Assembly (NCBI GenBank): GCA_016871655.1 | Contig: VHCR01000004.1 | Location: 1 to 19,442, forward strand | Direction of reading: 5' to 3' | Source: Verrucomicrobiota bacterium | Lineage (GTDB): Bacteria; Verrucomicrobiota; Verrucomicrobiia; Chthoniobacterales; UBA6821 | Length of the DNA stretch: 19,442 nt | In this document: positions 1 to 7,442 of the stretch, one piece after another | Layout of the letters: each line of letters opens with the position of its first letter | Position numbering within the stretch: the first letter of the stretch is position 1 | Notes under the pieces: generated by a model | Seen by the model: only the letters and a program-made list of their open reading frames with translations | Told to the model about the DNA's origin: nothing | Database searches by the model: none | Translations under genes and position numbers: made by a program

Positions 1-635
1 AGCCTCAAGGCTTCCAACGTCCACAACAACAACATCGGCGAAATCACCACAGCAATTTTTGTATAACTCAACGCCATCGCACTCGCCGCTAACCCAAGTC
101 CCACCATCTCGCGCAGTGATTCCTCTTCCGACAACACGAAAATCCCTCGCAAGATCAGCGGCATAAAAACAAAACAGAGCGTCACACTGAAGTGCTCATA
201 AAAGGCCATCGCCACCGTAATCGACGGCATCATCATGTAGGCTAGAGCCGCCACCGCCGCCTGCGTCTCATCCCGCGTCAAACGACGCACAAAGAAAAAC
301 ATTGTCACGCCGCTGGCGGCCCAAGAAACAATCGTGACCAGTTTAAAAGCTGCAAGCCCTCCAATCAAAGGTTCAAAAATAGTGATAAATAAATTGGAAA
401 TTAAAATAATCCATGCAGCAACCTGCTGAATCACCAAATTACCTCCCAAAAGAAAATGCGGACTCCACCCTGAAAAAGATCCATGCCTAATATCCCACAA
501 CCTTCCCGTGTCACCAAAGGCTTCTTCAGCCGAAGGTGCTTGGAAAAGCCACGCCACTGCAACAATAAAAAGAAAGAGAGTACCGACTCCAAAAAGAAGT
601 TTCGTTAGAAATGAATGATCATGGTTTTTCAACAT
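1..635 (-). CDS. Multi-pass membrane protein, N-terminal part (runs off left edge)
   Basis: I read this frame by hand from the ATG at 635 to base 3 without a stop, about 211 residues, so the 3' part of the gene lies outside the window. It begins MLKNHDHSFLTKLLFG, followed at once by a hydrophobic helix. A soluble loop with SAEEAFGDTGRLWDIRHG and a Gly/Leu-rich stretch come next, then several more hydrophobic helices. This layout (one TM, an extracytoplasmic loop, then dense TM segments) resembles polyprenyl-phosphate-sugar-using GT-C glycosyltransferases and YfhO-like membrane proteins. It lies downstream of the lipid-linked-sugar glycosyltransferase, which supports a role in polysaccharide assembly. 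Family assignment is inference; membrane topology is seen directly. The Shine-Dalgarno is weak (GAG near -15). Confidence 0.72.
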   Translation of the reverse strand, partial: MLKNHDHSFLTKLLFGVGTLFLFIVAVAWLFQAPSAEEAFGDTGRLWDIRHGSFSGWSPHFLLGGNLVIQQVAAWIILISNLFITIFEPLIGGLAAFKLVTIVSWAASGVTMFFFVRRLTRDETQAAVAALAYMMMPSITVAMAFYEHFSVTLCFVFMPLILRGIFVLSEEESLREMVGLGLAASAMALSYTKIAVVISPMLLLWTLEALR

Positions 636-716
636 ACGATTTAAAAATTGCTCAACTCTTTTTAGAAAAAGAGAAGTGATTTTGAATAAGCTCAATTCGT
701 GAGTGTATTCTAAACT

Positions 717-740
717 CTTCAACCCTTCAACTCTTCAACG
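717..740. repeat. Three perfect 8-bp tandem units CTTCAAC(C/T/G)
   Basis: The plus strand reads cttcaacc, cttcaact, cttcaacg in direct succession; the minus strand reads GTTGAAG-type units. The tract lies just beyond a long hairpin that abuts the stop codon of the glycosyltransferase gene. A similar TTCAAC-rich tract sits in the same relative position after rfbF (13841-13865). Confidence 0.7.
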
Positions 741-780
741 TAATTGTTCCACTTCTTCTCCAGAAGAAGTGGAGCAATTA
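741..780 (-). terminator. 19-bp hairpin directly after the glycosyltransferase stop codon
   Basis: Bases 741-759 and 762-780 are complementary at 18 of 19 positions around a 2-base centre. The arm ends touch the TAG stop codon at 781-783 with no gap. No U-tract follows on the minus strand, so it is not a textbook intrinsic terminator. It could end transcription, protect the mRNA 3' end, or be a repeat insertion. The single non-Watson-Crick position is G-U if the plus strand is transcribed and C-A on the minus strand. Confidence 0.5.
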
Positions 781-1710
781 CTAAAAGTTGATGCGCTCTT
801 TTTCTACCACCAAAGGCCTATTGAGCACTTGCGTGTAAATAGCGCCGATGTATTCCCCAAGAATTCCAATAAAGAAAAGTTGGACTGAGGCAAAAAAGAA
901 AAGCCCAATGATCAATGGCGCTGTTCCAAAAGGAACCTTCGCCCAAAAAAGAAGTTTATAAATTAAATATCCGATGGCTACACAAAAACTGAGTAAGCTC
1001 ATGATAAAGCCAGCCATGGCAGCAAGGCGCAAAGGAATTTTTGTATAGTTGGTCATTCCTAACATCGCAATGTCATAAAGTGTGTAGAAATTATTTTTAG
1101 TGATTCCTTTTTTTCTCAATGGCTGCTTGTAAGGAATCTCAACAATCGGCAAACCAATTTCTGAAATCATTCCTCGGAAATAGGGGTAGGAATCATGCAT
1201 GTCGCGACAACAGTCAATGATCTGACGATCATAAAGACCAAAGCCGGTAAAATTTTGAATCGTCTTGACGTTGGCTAAGCGATCAAAAACGGCATAACAG
1301 AGACGCCTCATGTTAAAAAGCAAGGCTCTTTCTTCACTCGAATTTTTAACACAAACAGCAGCCTTAGCTCCCTCTTCCCATTTTGCAATCATCTCCGGAA
1401 TCATTTCTGGAGGCTCTTGGAGATCGGAAGCCAAATAAATCACAGCATCACCTTGAGCTTGCATCATCCCATGATAAGGAGATCGAATGTGACCAAAATT
1501 TCTAGCATTTAAAATCACTTTTAATTTTGGATTTTCCTGAGCTAATTTTTTGAGCAACTCTTGAGTCCCATCAATCGAACCATTATCAATGATGATTTGC
1601 TCATAATCATACTGAGAACATTGCCTCATCGCTGCAGCAACACGATCAACGAGATATTCAATATTACCCACCTCATTGTAGCAACCGGAAACAATGCTAA
1701 TGAGTTTCAT
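781..1710 (-). CDS. GtrB/ArnC/DPM1-like polyprenyl-phosphate glycosyltransferase (GT2)
   Basis: This is a 309-residue family-2 glycosyltransferase, probably moving a sugar from a nucleotide donor to undecaprenyl phosphate on the cytoplasmic face. The N-terminal GT-A fold shows SIVSGCYNE (residues 5-13), DNGSIDGT (42-49), NARNFGH (68-74) and the metal/donor motif SDLQEPPE (95-102), close to the DLQDPPE of GtrB and ArnC. Two C-terminal transmembrane helices lie at about 228-254 and 263-290, the usual DPM1/GtrB layout and length. It starts 2 bp after the stop of the NeuB-like gene, so the two are probably co-transcribed. The next gene is a multi-pass membrane protein, consistent with a lipid-linked donor being flipped or used as in O-antigen modification systems. 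The sugar transferred cannot be read from sequence. Confidence 0.88.
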   Translation of the reverse strand: MKLISIVSGCYNEVGNIEYLVDRVAAAMRQCSQYDYEQIIIDNGSIDGTQELLKKLAQENPKLKVILNARNFGHIRSPYHGMMQAQGDAVIYLASDLQEPPEMIPEMIAKWEEGAKAAVCVKNSSEERALLFNMRRLCYAVFDRLANVKTIQNFTGFGLYDRQIIDCCRDMHDSYPYFRGMISEIGLPIVEIPYKQPLRKKGITKNNFYTLYDIAMLGMTNYTKIPLRLAAMAGFIMSLLSFCVAIGYLIYKLLFWAKVPFGTAPLIIGLFFFASVQLFFIGILGEYIGAIYTQVLNRPLVVEKERINF

Positions 1711-1712
1711 AA

Positions 1713-2801
1713 TTACAAACCTCTTGAATAAATAACTTCTCTAAAATGCGAACCGGTAATATGTGGTAAATCGATATGATCGATAGAAATCATTTGATCT
1801 TTGATGCATTCTTTTGTGATGCGATGTCCATATTTTCCAAGCATCAATTCGCGACAAGAGATTTGTCCTTTTTGTAAAGGAATGGCCATATAAATATCTT
1901 CTTCTGTTAATAAATCGCCTGCCTTGAGGTCTCTTTTTGCATAGACGCCGCGAATATAAGAATCCAAATAATTAGTTTCTTTTTCAAGAGGCACCTTGCG
2001 AGCACTGCTCGAGGTTCCACAAAATTCCACTGTCTTATGAAAAGCTCGAAACCAAGTATCTATTTGGTCGGGCAATGAAGAATAAGAAGCAACATTAAAG
2101 CCATCGGAATTAATATCAATGTGTCGTTCAAACGTTCTTGCTCCTTTTGCATAGGCAATAGCAATTGATGTATGCCAATCTTTATACTCGTGAGAGGAGT
2201 ATCCTATCGTATGTCCTGGATAACGATTTTTTAAAAAATCTATTTGCCCCAATTCAGCCTCTGAATCTTCATGGGGATAAGCTGCAACACAATGATTGAT
2301 CGCCAATGGAATATTACGATTTTCAAAAAACAAAACGACATCATCCATGTCTTTGAGAGGAGTTCCCCCAAAAGAAATAATGCACGGTTTTTTTGTGGCT
2401 GCAATTTTTTCTAACAACATCCAATCATTAGAATCAGCGCTGGCAATCTTAATAATAGGCAAATCAAACTCCACACACCAATCTACTGAACTCTCATCAA
2501 AAGGAGTCGCCATTGGAATACAACCACTCTTAGTAATTGCCTTGATGAGAATGGCGTATTCTTCTTTAGAAAGACGACTGCTTTGTAAACGATTAATATA
2601 ACGAATTTCTAAACGTTCACGAAAGTCTTGATGAATGAAATTATGAACATCTCGAAACTGAAGTTTAATAGCAGCTCGAATATTATTACATCGAACAATA
2701 CGACTGTGTTCTTTAATAATTTGCAATCCTCGATCCAAATTCCCTTGATGATTATTGGTCATCTCAAGAACAAATAAATTTTCAAAAACATCACGATTCA
2801 T
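1713..2801 (-). CDS. Divergent NeuB-family sugar-acid synthase with C-terminal SAF domain
   Basis: This 362-residue protein has the NeuB TIM-barrel condensing domain followed by an antifreeze-like SAF domain (about 280-345). Family marks are EMTNNHQGN (13-21, matching the usual AEIGxNHxG), KLQF (46-49), TPFD (99-102), KIASAD (118-123), NHC (169-171), GYSSHE (200-205) and ERHID (225-229). NeuB enzymes condense phosphoenolpyruvate with an N-acyl amino sugar to give sialic-acid-like nonulosonates. Here the usual KHFTLD...DH stretch reads ERHIDINSDGFNV, so a standard hexosamine substrate is doubtful. No CMP-sugar synthetase (NeuA) lies in the window. It sits in the operon after the cyclase, with an 82-bp gap, and 2 bp before the glycosyltransferase. 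Membership of the NeuB/SAF family is confident; substrate and product are unknown. Confidence 0.85.
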   Translation of the reverse strand: MNRDVFENLFVLEMTNNHQGNLDRGLQIIKEHSRIVRCNNIRAAIKLQFRDVHNFIHQDFRERLEIRYINRLQSSRLSKEEYAILIKAITKSGCIPMATPFDESSVDWCVEFDLPIIKIASADSNDWMLLEKIAATKKPCIISFGGTPLKDMDDVVLFFENRNIPLAINHCVAAYPHEDSEAELGQIDFLKNRYPGHTIGYSSHEYKDWHTSIAIAYAKGARTFERHIDINSDGFNVASYSSLPDQIDTWFRAFHKTVEFCGTSSSARKVPLEKETNYLDSYIRGVYAKRDLKAGDLLTEEDIYMAIPLQKGQISCRELMLGKYGHRITKECIKDQMISIDHIDLPHITGSHFREVIYSRGL

Positions 2802-2883
2802 AAATGGTTTTTACTTGCATGTCACTTTTTAGTTTCTATCACAAGCGACAAAAAACGTTTGTTAAGTAAGAGCGTTGTGCAGG

Positions 2884-3969
2884 TTAATGCCAAGAAAAAA
2901 TATTTTCTAGGTTAAAATAGTCTTGCACGACTGATTCCAACTCACGATCCAGTGGCGTTGGAACAATATCTACATGACCTGGTTGTTTGAGAAGAATGAG
3001 TGCAACGTTGCCTCCTGTAGCTTTTTTATCTTTTTTCATACCATTGATCAACTCAGCTGCAGAGCAAGATTGCGAAAGATCACTTTGAAAATGAACCTTG
3101 ATGAAATCATGAATCATGCGATAGCACTCTTCCGATAAAAATCCTTTTCTCATCGAAACATAATTGGCGATATCAACTCCCCAAGCGACAGCAAGACCGT
3201 GAGGAACGGCGTGGTTCGTAATTGCTTCGAGGGAATGGCAAAAAGTGTGGCCATAGTTGAGGATACGCCTCAAATCAGCTTCGTACTCGTCTTCTTCAAT
3301 GATTCTTTTTTTAATTTCGAGACTCTTTTGAATAAATTCTAAAATTCTTTTATTTCTAAAACCATGAGCTGTGATTTCTTTTTTTAAAATCTCAAAAGAA
3401 TTTTCTCCATCGATTAAAAATAATTTTAAAATTTCCCCATATCCTGAACGAAGATCATAATCGGACAAGGTCGATAAAAATTGTTCACCAACCAACACTC
3501 GCGAAGGGGATTGGAAAAATCCCAATTGATTTTTAAAAGCATTCAAATTAATCCCGCACTTCGCTCCAATACAGCTGTCAGCCATGCTCAACAAGGTTGT
3601 AGGAACATATATCCAAGAAACTCCACGGTGATAAATGTGCGCCGCAAAGGTTGCTATATCCTGAATCACGCCACCACCGATAGCCACGATCGTGGCATTC
3701 TTGACCGCCTTTTCTTGTTGTAAAAAATTTAGAAGCCGTTCTATGCCAGCCAATGTTTTTTCACTTTCTAAAGCTGGTGCAAAATGAATGGGAAATTTTT
3801 TTAAGGATGAAAAAAATTTTGGATACAATTCATAAACAGTTGGGTCAACGATGAGAAAACAATCTGCTAATAAATTTAATTCTTCAGCAAGAGCGTCCAG
3901 TGAAGAAAAAAAATCAACATTATAATTCCCCTGCCCTGAATGAATACAGAGTTGTTGTTTTACTGACAT
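2884..3969 (-). CDS. 3-dehydroquinate-synthase-like sugar-phosphate cyclase
   Basis: This 361-residue AroB-superfamily enzyme needs NAD and a divalent metal. Visible marks are GGGVIQD (98-104), YHRGVSW (113-119), VPTTLLSMADSCIGAKCGIN (122-141) and GYGEILK (176-182). LNYGHTFCHSLEAI (237-250), PHGLAVAWG (256-264) and KKDKKATGG (312-320) complete the set. The probable metal ligands E179, H241 and H257 are in the AroB positions. It differs from housekeeping AroB in several blocks, for example GYGEILKLF rather than AEVIKYG and HGLAVAWG rather than HGEAVAIG. The start overlaps the SDR stop by 10 bp, so it is translated within the ThDP-SDR-cyclase operon. Placement among sugar genes suggests a dedicated cyclitol or modified-sugar step, but true shikimate-pathway AroB cannot be excluded from one window. 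Confidence 0.82.
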   Translation of the reverse strand: MSVKQQLCIHSGQGNYNVDFFSSLDALAEELNLLADCFLIVDPTVYELYPKFFSSLKKFPIHFAPALESEKTLAGIERLLNFLQQEKAVKNATIVAIGGGVIQDIATFAAHIYHRGVSWIYVPTTLLSMADSCIGAKCGINLNAFKNQLGFFQSPSRVLVGEQFLSTLSDYDLRSGYGEILKLFLIDGENSFEILKKEITAHGFRNKRILEFIQKSLEIKKRIIEEDEYEADLRRILNYGHTFCHSLEAITNHAVPHGLAVAWGVDIANYVSMRKGFLSEECYRMIHDFIKVHFQSDLSQSCSAAELINGMKKDKKATGGNVALILLKQPGHVDIVPTPLDRELESVVQDYFNLENIFSWH

Positions 3970-4643
3970 AGATAACCTCCATCGATGGGGACAGCAGCGC
4001 CGGTAATAAATGTATTTTTTTCTGAGCCCAAGAAATAGACGAGCTCCGCAACCTCTTCGGGTTGACCAAGACGCCTCATCGGCACAGAATCAATCATTGA
4101 TTCAATCACTTTTGGCGTGTTATTTTGGTAAGTCAAATCAGTAGCAATAAATCCAGGAGCAACCATGTTGACCAAAACGCCATGAGGAGCAAGTTCTATG
4201 GCTACACTTCTCATCATGCCTAAAAGGCCACCCTTTGTTGCTGCGTAACTGGTGCGACCAGCTCGACTGACAAAGGCTGCAATAGAACCAATGTTGACAA
4301 TACGTCCCCATTGACGTTGAGCCATCGCAGCACCAAAAGCTTTCATCAACTGCAACGGCGCTGTTAAATTAATTTGTAACATTCGCAACCAAACGTCCTC
4401 TTCTATTTCCTCCAAAGGCGCCACAATATTTTCTGCTGCATTGTTGATCAGGACATCAATGGAATCGCATTGATGTTGCTCGGTCCATTGAGCAAGACTC
4501 TCTGGCTTGCTTAAATCAAGCTGACTTCGTGTTGGTGCAATGATATACCACCCTGCACGACGATAGCGTTCAGCAATAGCAGCTCCAATGCCACGACTAG
4601 CGCCTGTGATTAAAACGGTACGATTCACAGAATGGTTTTTCAT
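3960..4643 (-). CDS. Short-chain dehydrogenase/reductase (SDR, FabG-like)
   Basis: This is a 227-residue classical SDR. The Rossmann motif TGASRGIGAAIA is at residues 14-25 and NNAA at 67-70. The catalytic Ser-Tyr-Lys set is about S120, Y133 and K137 (YAATK), and the C-terminal tail GAAVPIDGGYL is typical. It reduces a ketone or oxidises an alcohol with NAD(P)H; the substrate is unknown. Its ATG overlaps the stop of the ThDP enzyme by 4 bp (ATGA) and its own stop overlaps the cyclase start by 10 bp, so all three are probably translationally coupled and act in one pathway. By analogy with YerF, the reductase acting after the ThDP enzyme YerE in yersiniose synthesis, it may reduce the keto product of the preceding enzyme. 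That role is inference. Confidence 0.87.
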   Translation of the reverse strand: MKNHSVNRTVLITGASRGIGAAIAERYRRAGWYIIAPTRSQLDLSKPESLAQWTEQHQCDSIDVLINNAAENIVAPLEEIEEDVWLRMLQINLTAPLQLMKAFGAAMAQRQWGRIVNIGSIAAFVSRAGRTSYAATKGGLLGMMRSVAIELAPHGVLVNMVAPGFIATDLTYQNNTPKVIESMIDSVPMRRLGQPEEVAELVYFLGSEKNTFITGAAVPIDGGYLCQ

Positions 4644-6439
4644 GAATGTAAGAATCTATTTTTCTCTAATTCTTCGCGAGACAAAAATGGAGCCATATCT
4701 TCAAGATTTGCGGTCACCATTGTTCCATCTTCTAACTTGCGTGAGGAAAGTTTTGGTTCAAAGGCTTGATCTAAATTTAAAACAACTTCGGTGATGCTTG
4801 CGCGAGGATGAGCAAGCGCCTCTGCAATAATTTTAGGAACAGAAGCATGATCTTCTACTCGTTGATAACTCATTTCAAATGCTGCTGCTACTTTTTTAAA
4901 ATCAGGAAAACTGAGCCCAGATTCAGTTCCGCATCCAACAATATTATCTGCGAAAAAATTCCCCTGAGTTTGCCGAATCGAATGATAACCACGATTATTT
5001 AAAATAAAAATTTTTACTGGCAACTTGTGATGCACGATCGTCTGAAGTTCTTGGAGATTCATCATGATGCTCCCATCTCCTGCTAAACAAATGAGACGCT
5101 TACGATCTGGAAGAGCGATTCCAGCACCAATTGCTGCTGGCAAATCATATCCCATCGACGCACAACCTGAATTGTGAAAAAGACGTTGACCGTTTTTAAT
5201 GATGGCAGCTTGGAAGGCAATCACACAGGCTGTTCCATCACCACAAGCGATGACCTCATGAGACTCGAGCTGCTGAAAAAGTTGCTTCATAAAGTAGTAA
5301 GGGTTCACATTGTTGTGATCTTCCTTCATTTTTGAAGTCACTGGAGGATAAAACTCGAGCCTTTCTCGGCACCAGTCAAGCCACTGCTCGTGATGAGGTT
5401 TCCACCGCTGCGATGCTTCCAACAATAATGGCAAGGCCTCGCGTAAGTCTGCATGAACGGGCACATCGATTTTCAATGTTGGCTTTTTTAATTCCGCTGT
5501 ATCAATGTCGATCATGGCGATTCGCGCTTGTTTCGCAAAATTTTCCCAATTGTAAGAAATCAATCTGATATTGAGGCGACACCCTAGCACCAAGACAAAG
5601 TCAGCATTCTGAACGGTAAAATTTCCAGCTCGATTGCCAACGGATCCAGGACGCCCAGCATAACAAGGATGATCATCTGGAAGAAGATCATTAGAATTCC
5701 ACGCTGTTACGACAGGAATTTTCAAATGCTCAATCAATTTTAAAAAATTGTCATACTGTCCTGATAAACGAATTCCAGTTCCAGCGTAGATGACAGGTGC
5801 TTTGGCGATTGAAAGCTGTTCAATAATATTCCCAATAACTTTCCTCAGATTTTTTGTTTCAAATGTTATTTGGTCTTCCTTCGGATCATAACCTTCAAGT
5901 TCCTCAATATTAATCAAGGCCCCTTGGACATTGATCGGCACATCCAGCCAGACCGGACCAGGACGCCCATAGGAAGCTAAATGCAAAGCACGTTCTAAGT
6001 GATATCGAATCGTTTTTGGATCTTGAATGACGACTCCATATTTTGTAATTCCTTGCACCATCTGCACGATATCAACTTCTTGATCGCCAAGTTGTCGCAG
6101 TGGCAAATTTGTAGAACGAACAAGCGTTTCCCATTTTGCTTGTCCGGAAATAACAATCATTCCCATCGAATCCACATAAGCTCCAAAAACTCCATTAATC
6201 GTATTAATCGCACCAGGACCCGCTGTCACATTCACAGCAGCTAAGCGATTCGTGAGACGAAAATAACTCTCTGCCGCCATTGCACACGCTTGCTCGTGAT
6301 GGCAACAGGTGATTTTCATTTTTTGAGAACGCCCAAAAGCATCATTGAGATGCATCGCAGCTCCTCCGGTCACCATGAAAACATCTTTGATCCCATGCTC
6401 CGTTAATTTTCGAACAATGTAGTCAGCGACTCGTATCAT
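4640..6439 (-). CDS. Thiamine-diphosphate-dependent enzyme, acetolactate-synthase-like
   Basis: This 599-residue protein has the three domains of the acetohydroxyacid-synthase/pyruvate-oxidase family. The N-terminal Pyr domain carries the catalytic glutamate in CCHHEQACAMAAESY (E49). The middle domain has PVIYAGTGIR, and the C-terminal PP domain has the GDG(454-456)...NN(481-482) ThDP/Mg motif. The C-terminus (KLSSRKLEDG...PFLSREEL) resembles ThDP enzymes of polysaccharide loci rather than ilvB. It heads an operon with an SDR, a cyclase and a NeuB homologue. No regulatory subunit gene (IlvN/IlvH) is near, arguing against branched-chain amino acid synthesis. One precedent is YerE, which adds an acetyl-derived two-carbon branch from pyruvate to CDP-4-keto-3,6-dideoxyglucose; RfbF/G/H in this window would make that acceptor. 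Fold and cofactor are confident; the reaction is inferred. Confidence 0.88.
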   Translation of the reverse strand: MIRVADYIVRKLTEHGIKDVFMVTGGAAMHLNDAFGRSQKMKITCCHHEQACAMAAESYFRLTNRLAAVNVTAGPGAINTINGVFGAYVDSMGMIVISGQAKWETLVRSTNLPLRQLGDQEVDIVQMVQGITKYGVVIQDPKTIRYHLERALHLASYGRPGPVWLDVPINVQGALINIEELEGYDPKEDQITFETKNLRKVIGNIIEQLSIAKAPVIYAGTGIRLSGQYDNFLKLIEHLKIPVVTAWNSNDLLPDDHPCYAGRPGSVGNRAGNFTVQNADFVLVLGCRLNIRLISYNWENFAKQARIAMIDIDTAELKKPTLKIDVPVHADLREALPLLLEASQRWKPHHEQWLDWCRERLEFYPPVTSKMKEDHNNVNPYYFMKQLFQQLESHEVIACGDGTACVIAFQAAIIKNGQRLFHNSGCASMGYDLPAAIGAGIALPDRKRLICLAGDGSIMMNLQELQTIVHHKLPVKIFILNNRGYHSIRQTQGNFFADNIVGCGTESGLSFPDFKKVAAAFEMSYQRVEDHASVPKIIAEALAHPRASITEVVLNLDQAFEPKLSSRKLEDGTMVTANLEDMAPFLSREELEKNRFLHS

Positions 6440-6469
6440 TGGTTTAAAAGAATAAAGGCTTCATCGTCC

Positions 6470-6475
6470 ATTATA
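6470..6475 (-). promoter_or_regulatory. TATAAT -10 box for the ThDP-SDR-cyclase operon
   Basis: On the minus strand a perfect TATAAT lies about 30 bp upstream of the ATG at 6439, in the only sizeable gap upstream of this operon. No good -35 sits at 16-18 bp (the sequence there is AT-rich, ATATTA). It lies back to back with a plus-strand promoter candidate at 6500-6529. Confidence 0.45.
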
Positions 6476-6499
6476 ACTTTTTTGAGTCAATCTAATATT

Positions 6500-6529
6500 T
6501 TGACATCTTGCTGAAAAAGGACCTATCTT
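6500..6529 (+). promoter_or_regulatory. Sigma-70-type promoter facing the methyltransferase
   Basis: The plus strand carries TTGACA at 6500-6505, an 18-bp spacer, and TATCTT at 6524-6529. Transcription would start near 6536, about 36 bases before the ATG at 6572. That ATG opens a frame running through an AG repeat toward the methyltransferase. This supports an originally functional gene start at 6572. Confidence 0.5.
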
Positions 6530-6620
6530 TGGCCTGCTGACTTTTGAATTCGCTTTTCAACGATCCATTTCATGAAAAAAACTTCTGAAACTACAACAAC
6601 TAGCTACCCAACTTACAAGC

Positions 6621-6642
6621 AGAGAGAGAGAAAGAGAGAGAG
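6621..6642 (+). repeat. Dinucleotide tract (AG)5 AA (AG)5 at the 5' end of the methyltransferase gene
   Basis: Twenty-two bases of AG repeat interrupted by one AA lie between the ATG at 6572 and the methyltransferase reading frame, which is out of phase with that ATG. Adding one AG unit, or removing two, would join the ATG frame to the frame that encodes VCPCCNHQ and the rest of the enzyme. Such tracts are typical slipped-strand switches, but one genome copy cannot show variation. Confidence 0.65.
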
Positions 6643-6701
6643 TTGCTATAGTATGTCCATGCTGCAACCACCAAATTCTCAAAAAATCTCCAGCAATACT
6701 A

Positions 6702-7442
6702 ATGCCTTTTGTTGCTCATCGGGCTTTAGGTCATGCACCGATAAAAATCGATGAAACATGGGGACTAAAAACTGTTCCAATAGGAATAGCCTACACATTA
6801 TGCCATTCAACCTTTTGTTCAAATTGCAGTTTTCTTTTTTTAGATATGCGGTTTTCAGAAAGAGAGCTCTCATCACTCTACGAGGGATATCGAGAGAAAG
6901 AATACACCAAGTTGAGAGAACACTATGAACCCGGTTATAAAAATCGGAATGACATACTAACTGGAGGAGTGACCTACCTACCTCAAATAGAAGAATTTCT
7001 CACACCTTTTCTCACTTTTCCCATTAAAACACTAGACTGGGGAGGAGATACTGGTAGAAACACCCCCTTTAAAACCAAAAACTCCCTATTGCACATTTAT
7101 GAAATCAACAACAAGCAACCGATTCAAGGTGCCAAGGTCGTCGATAAAAAAATTATTTTAAAAACCAGTTACGATCTTATTGTCTGCAGCAACGTCTTGG
7201 AGCACGTTCCCTACCCCTCGGACTTACTTCTAGAAATCAAAGAAGCCATGAACCCCGAGACAATCTTATATCTTGAAGTTCCTTTTGAAGAAATCATGCA
7301 GCACGCCAATGGAGATAAAAATCTTCACTTAAAAAAACGCCACTGGCACGAACATATCAATTTCTATTCAGAAGAATCCCTCCGTCGATTGGTTGCGAAT
7401 TGTGGTTTTGATGTTATTGCCCTAAATAACTTAAACGCTTGA
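6702..7442 (+). CDS. Class I SAM-dependent methyltransferase with N-terminal zinc-ribbon; probably disrupted or phase-off
   Basis: The listed ORF (246 residues) is a fragment of a longer gene. In the same frame upstream, bases 6651-6674 read VCPCCNHQ, a zinc-binding CxxC knuckle that pairs with CHSTFCSNC inside the ORF. No ATG, GTG or TTG lies between that knuckle and the upstream stop at 6573. The conserved stretch LDMRFSERELSSLYEGYREKEY follows, then the Rossmann SAM domain (TLDWGGDTGRNTPF, DLIVCSNVLEHVPYPSDLL, LYLEVPFE). The TGA at 7440 cuts the frame early: 17 more in-frame codons (GGANTSYLFQIACKLSR) run to a TAA ending at 7496, three bases from the convergent epimerase gene. The original gene was probably about 6572-7496 and methylated a sugar or its lipid-linked form. 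Being on the plus strand, it is not part of the neighbouring operons. Confidence 0.7.
   Translation: MPFVAHRALGHAPIKIDETWGLKTVPIGIAYTLCHSTFCSNCSFLFLDMRFSERELSSLYEGYREKEYTKLREHYEPGYKNRNDILTGGVTYLPQIEEFLTPFLTFPIKTLDWGGDTGRNTPFKTKNSLLHIYEINNKQPIQGAKVVDKKIILKTSYDLIVCSNVLEHVPYPSDLLLEIKEAMNPETILYLEVPFEEIMQHANGDKNLHLKKRHWHEHINFYSEESLRRLVANCGFDVIALNNLNA

Noticed and set aside
703..888. Plus-strand ORF beginning near the hairpin at 741-780
   Set aside because: It runs antisense through the hairpin and the 3' end of the glycosyltransferase gene and has no recognisable protein features.
2802..2883. Intrinsic terminator after the cyclase gene (ACAAA...TTTGT around a T-run)
   Set aside because: The stem is only 5 bp and AT-rich; not convincing.
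4640..6439. Housekeeping acetolactate synthase (ilvB)
   Set aside because: No small subunit gene and no isoleucine/valine genes nearby; the operon and C-terminus point to a sugar-locus ThDP enzyme.
6485..6490. TTGACT on the minus strand as -35 for the ThDP operon
   Set aside because: Only 9 bp separate it from the TATAAT at 6470-6475, too short for a sigma-70 promoter.
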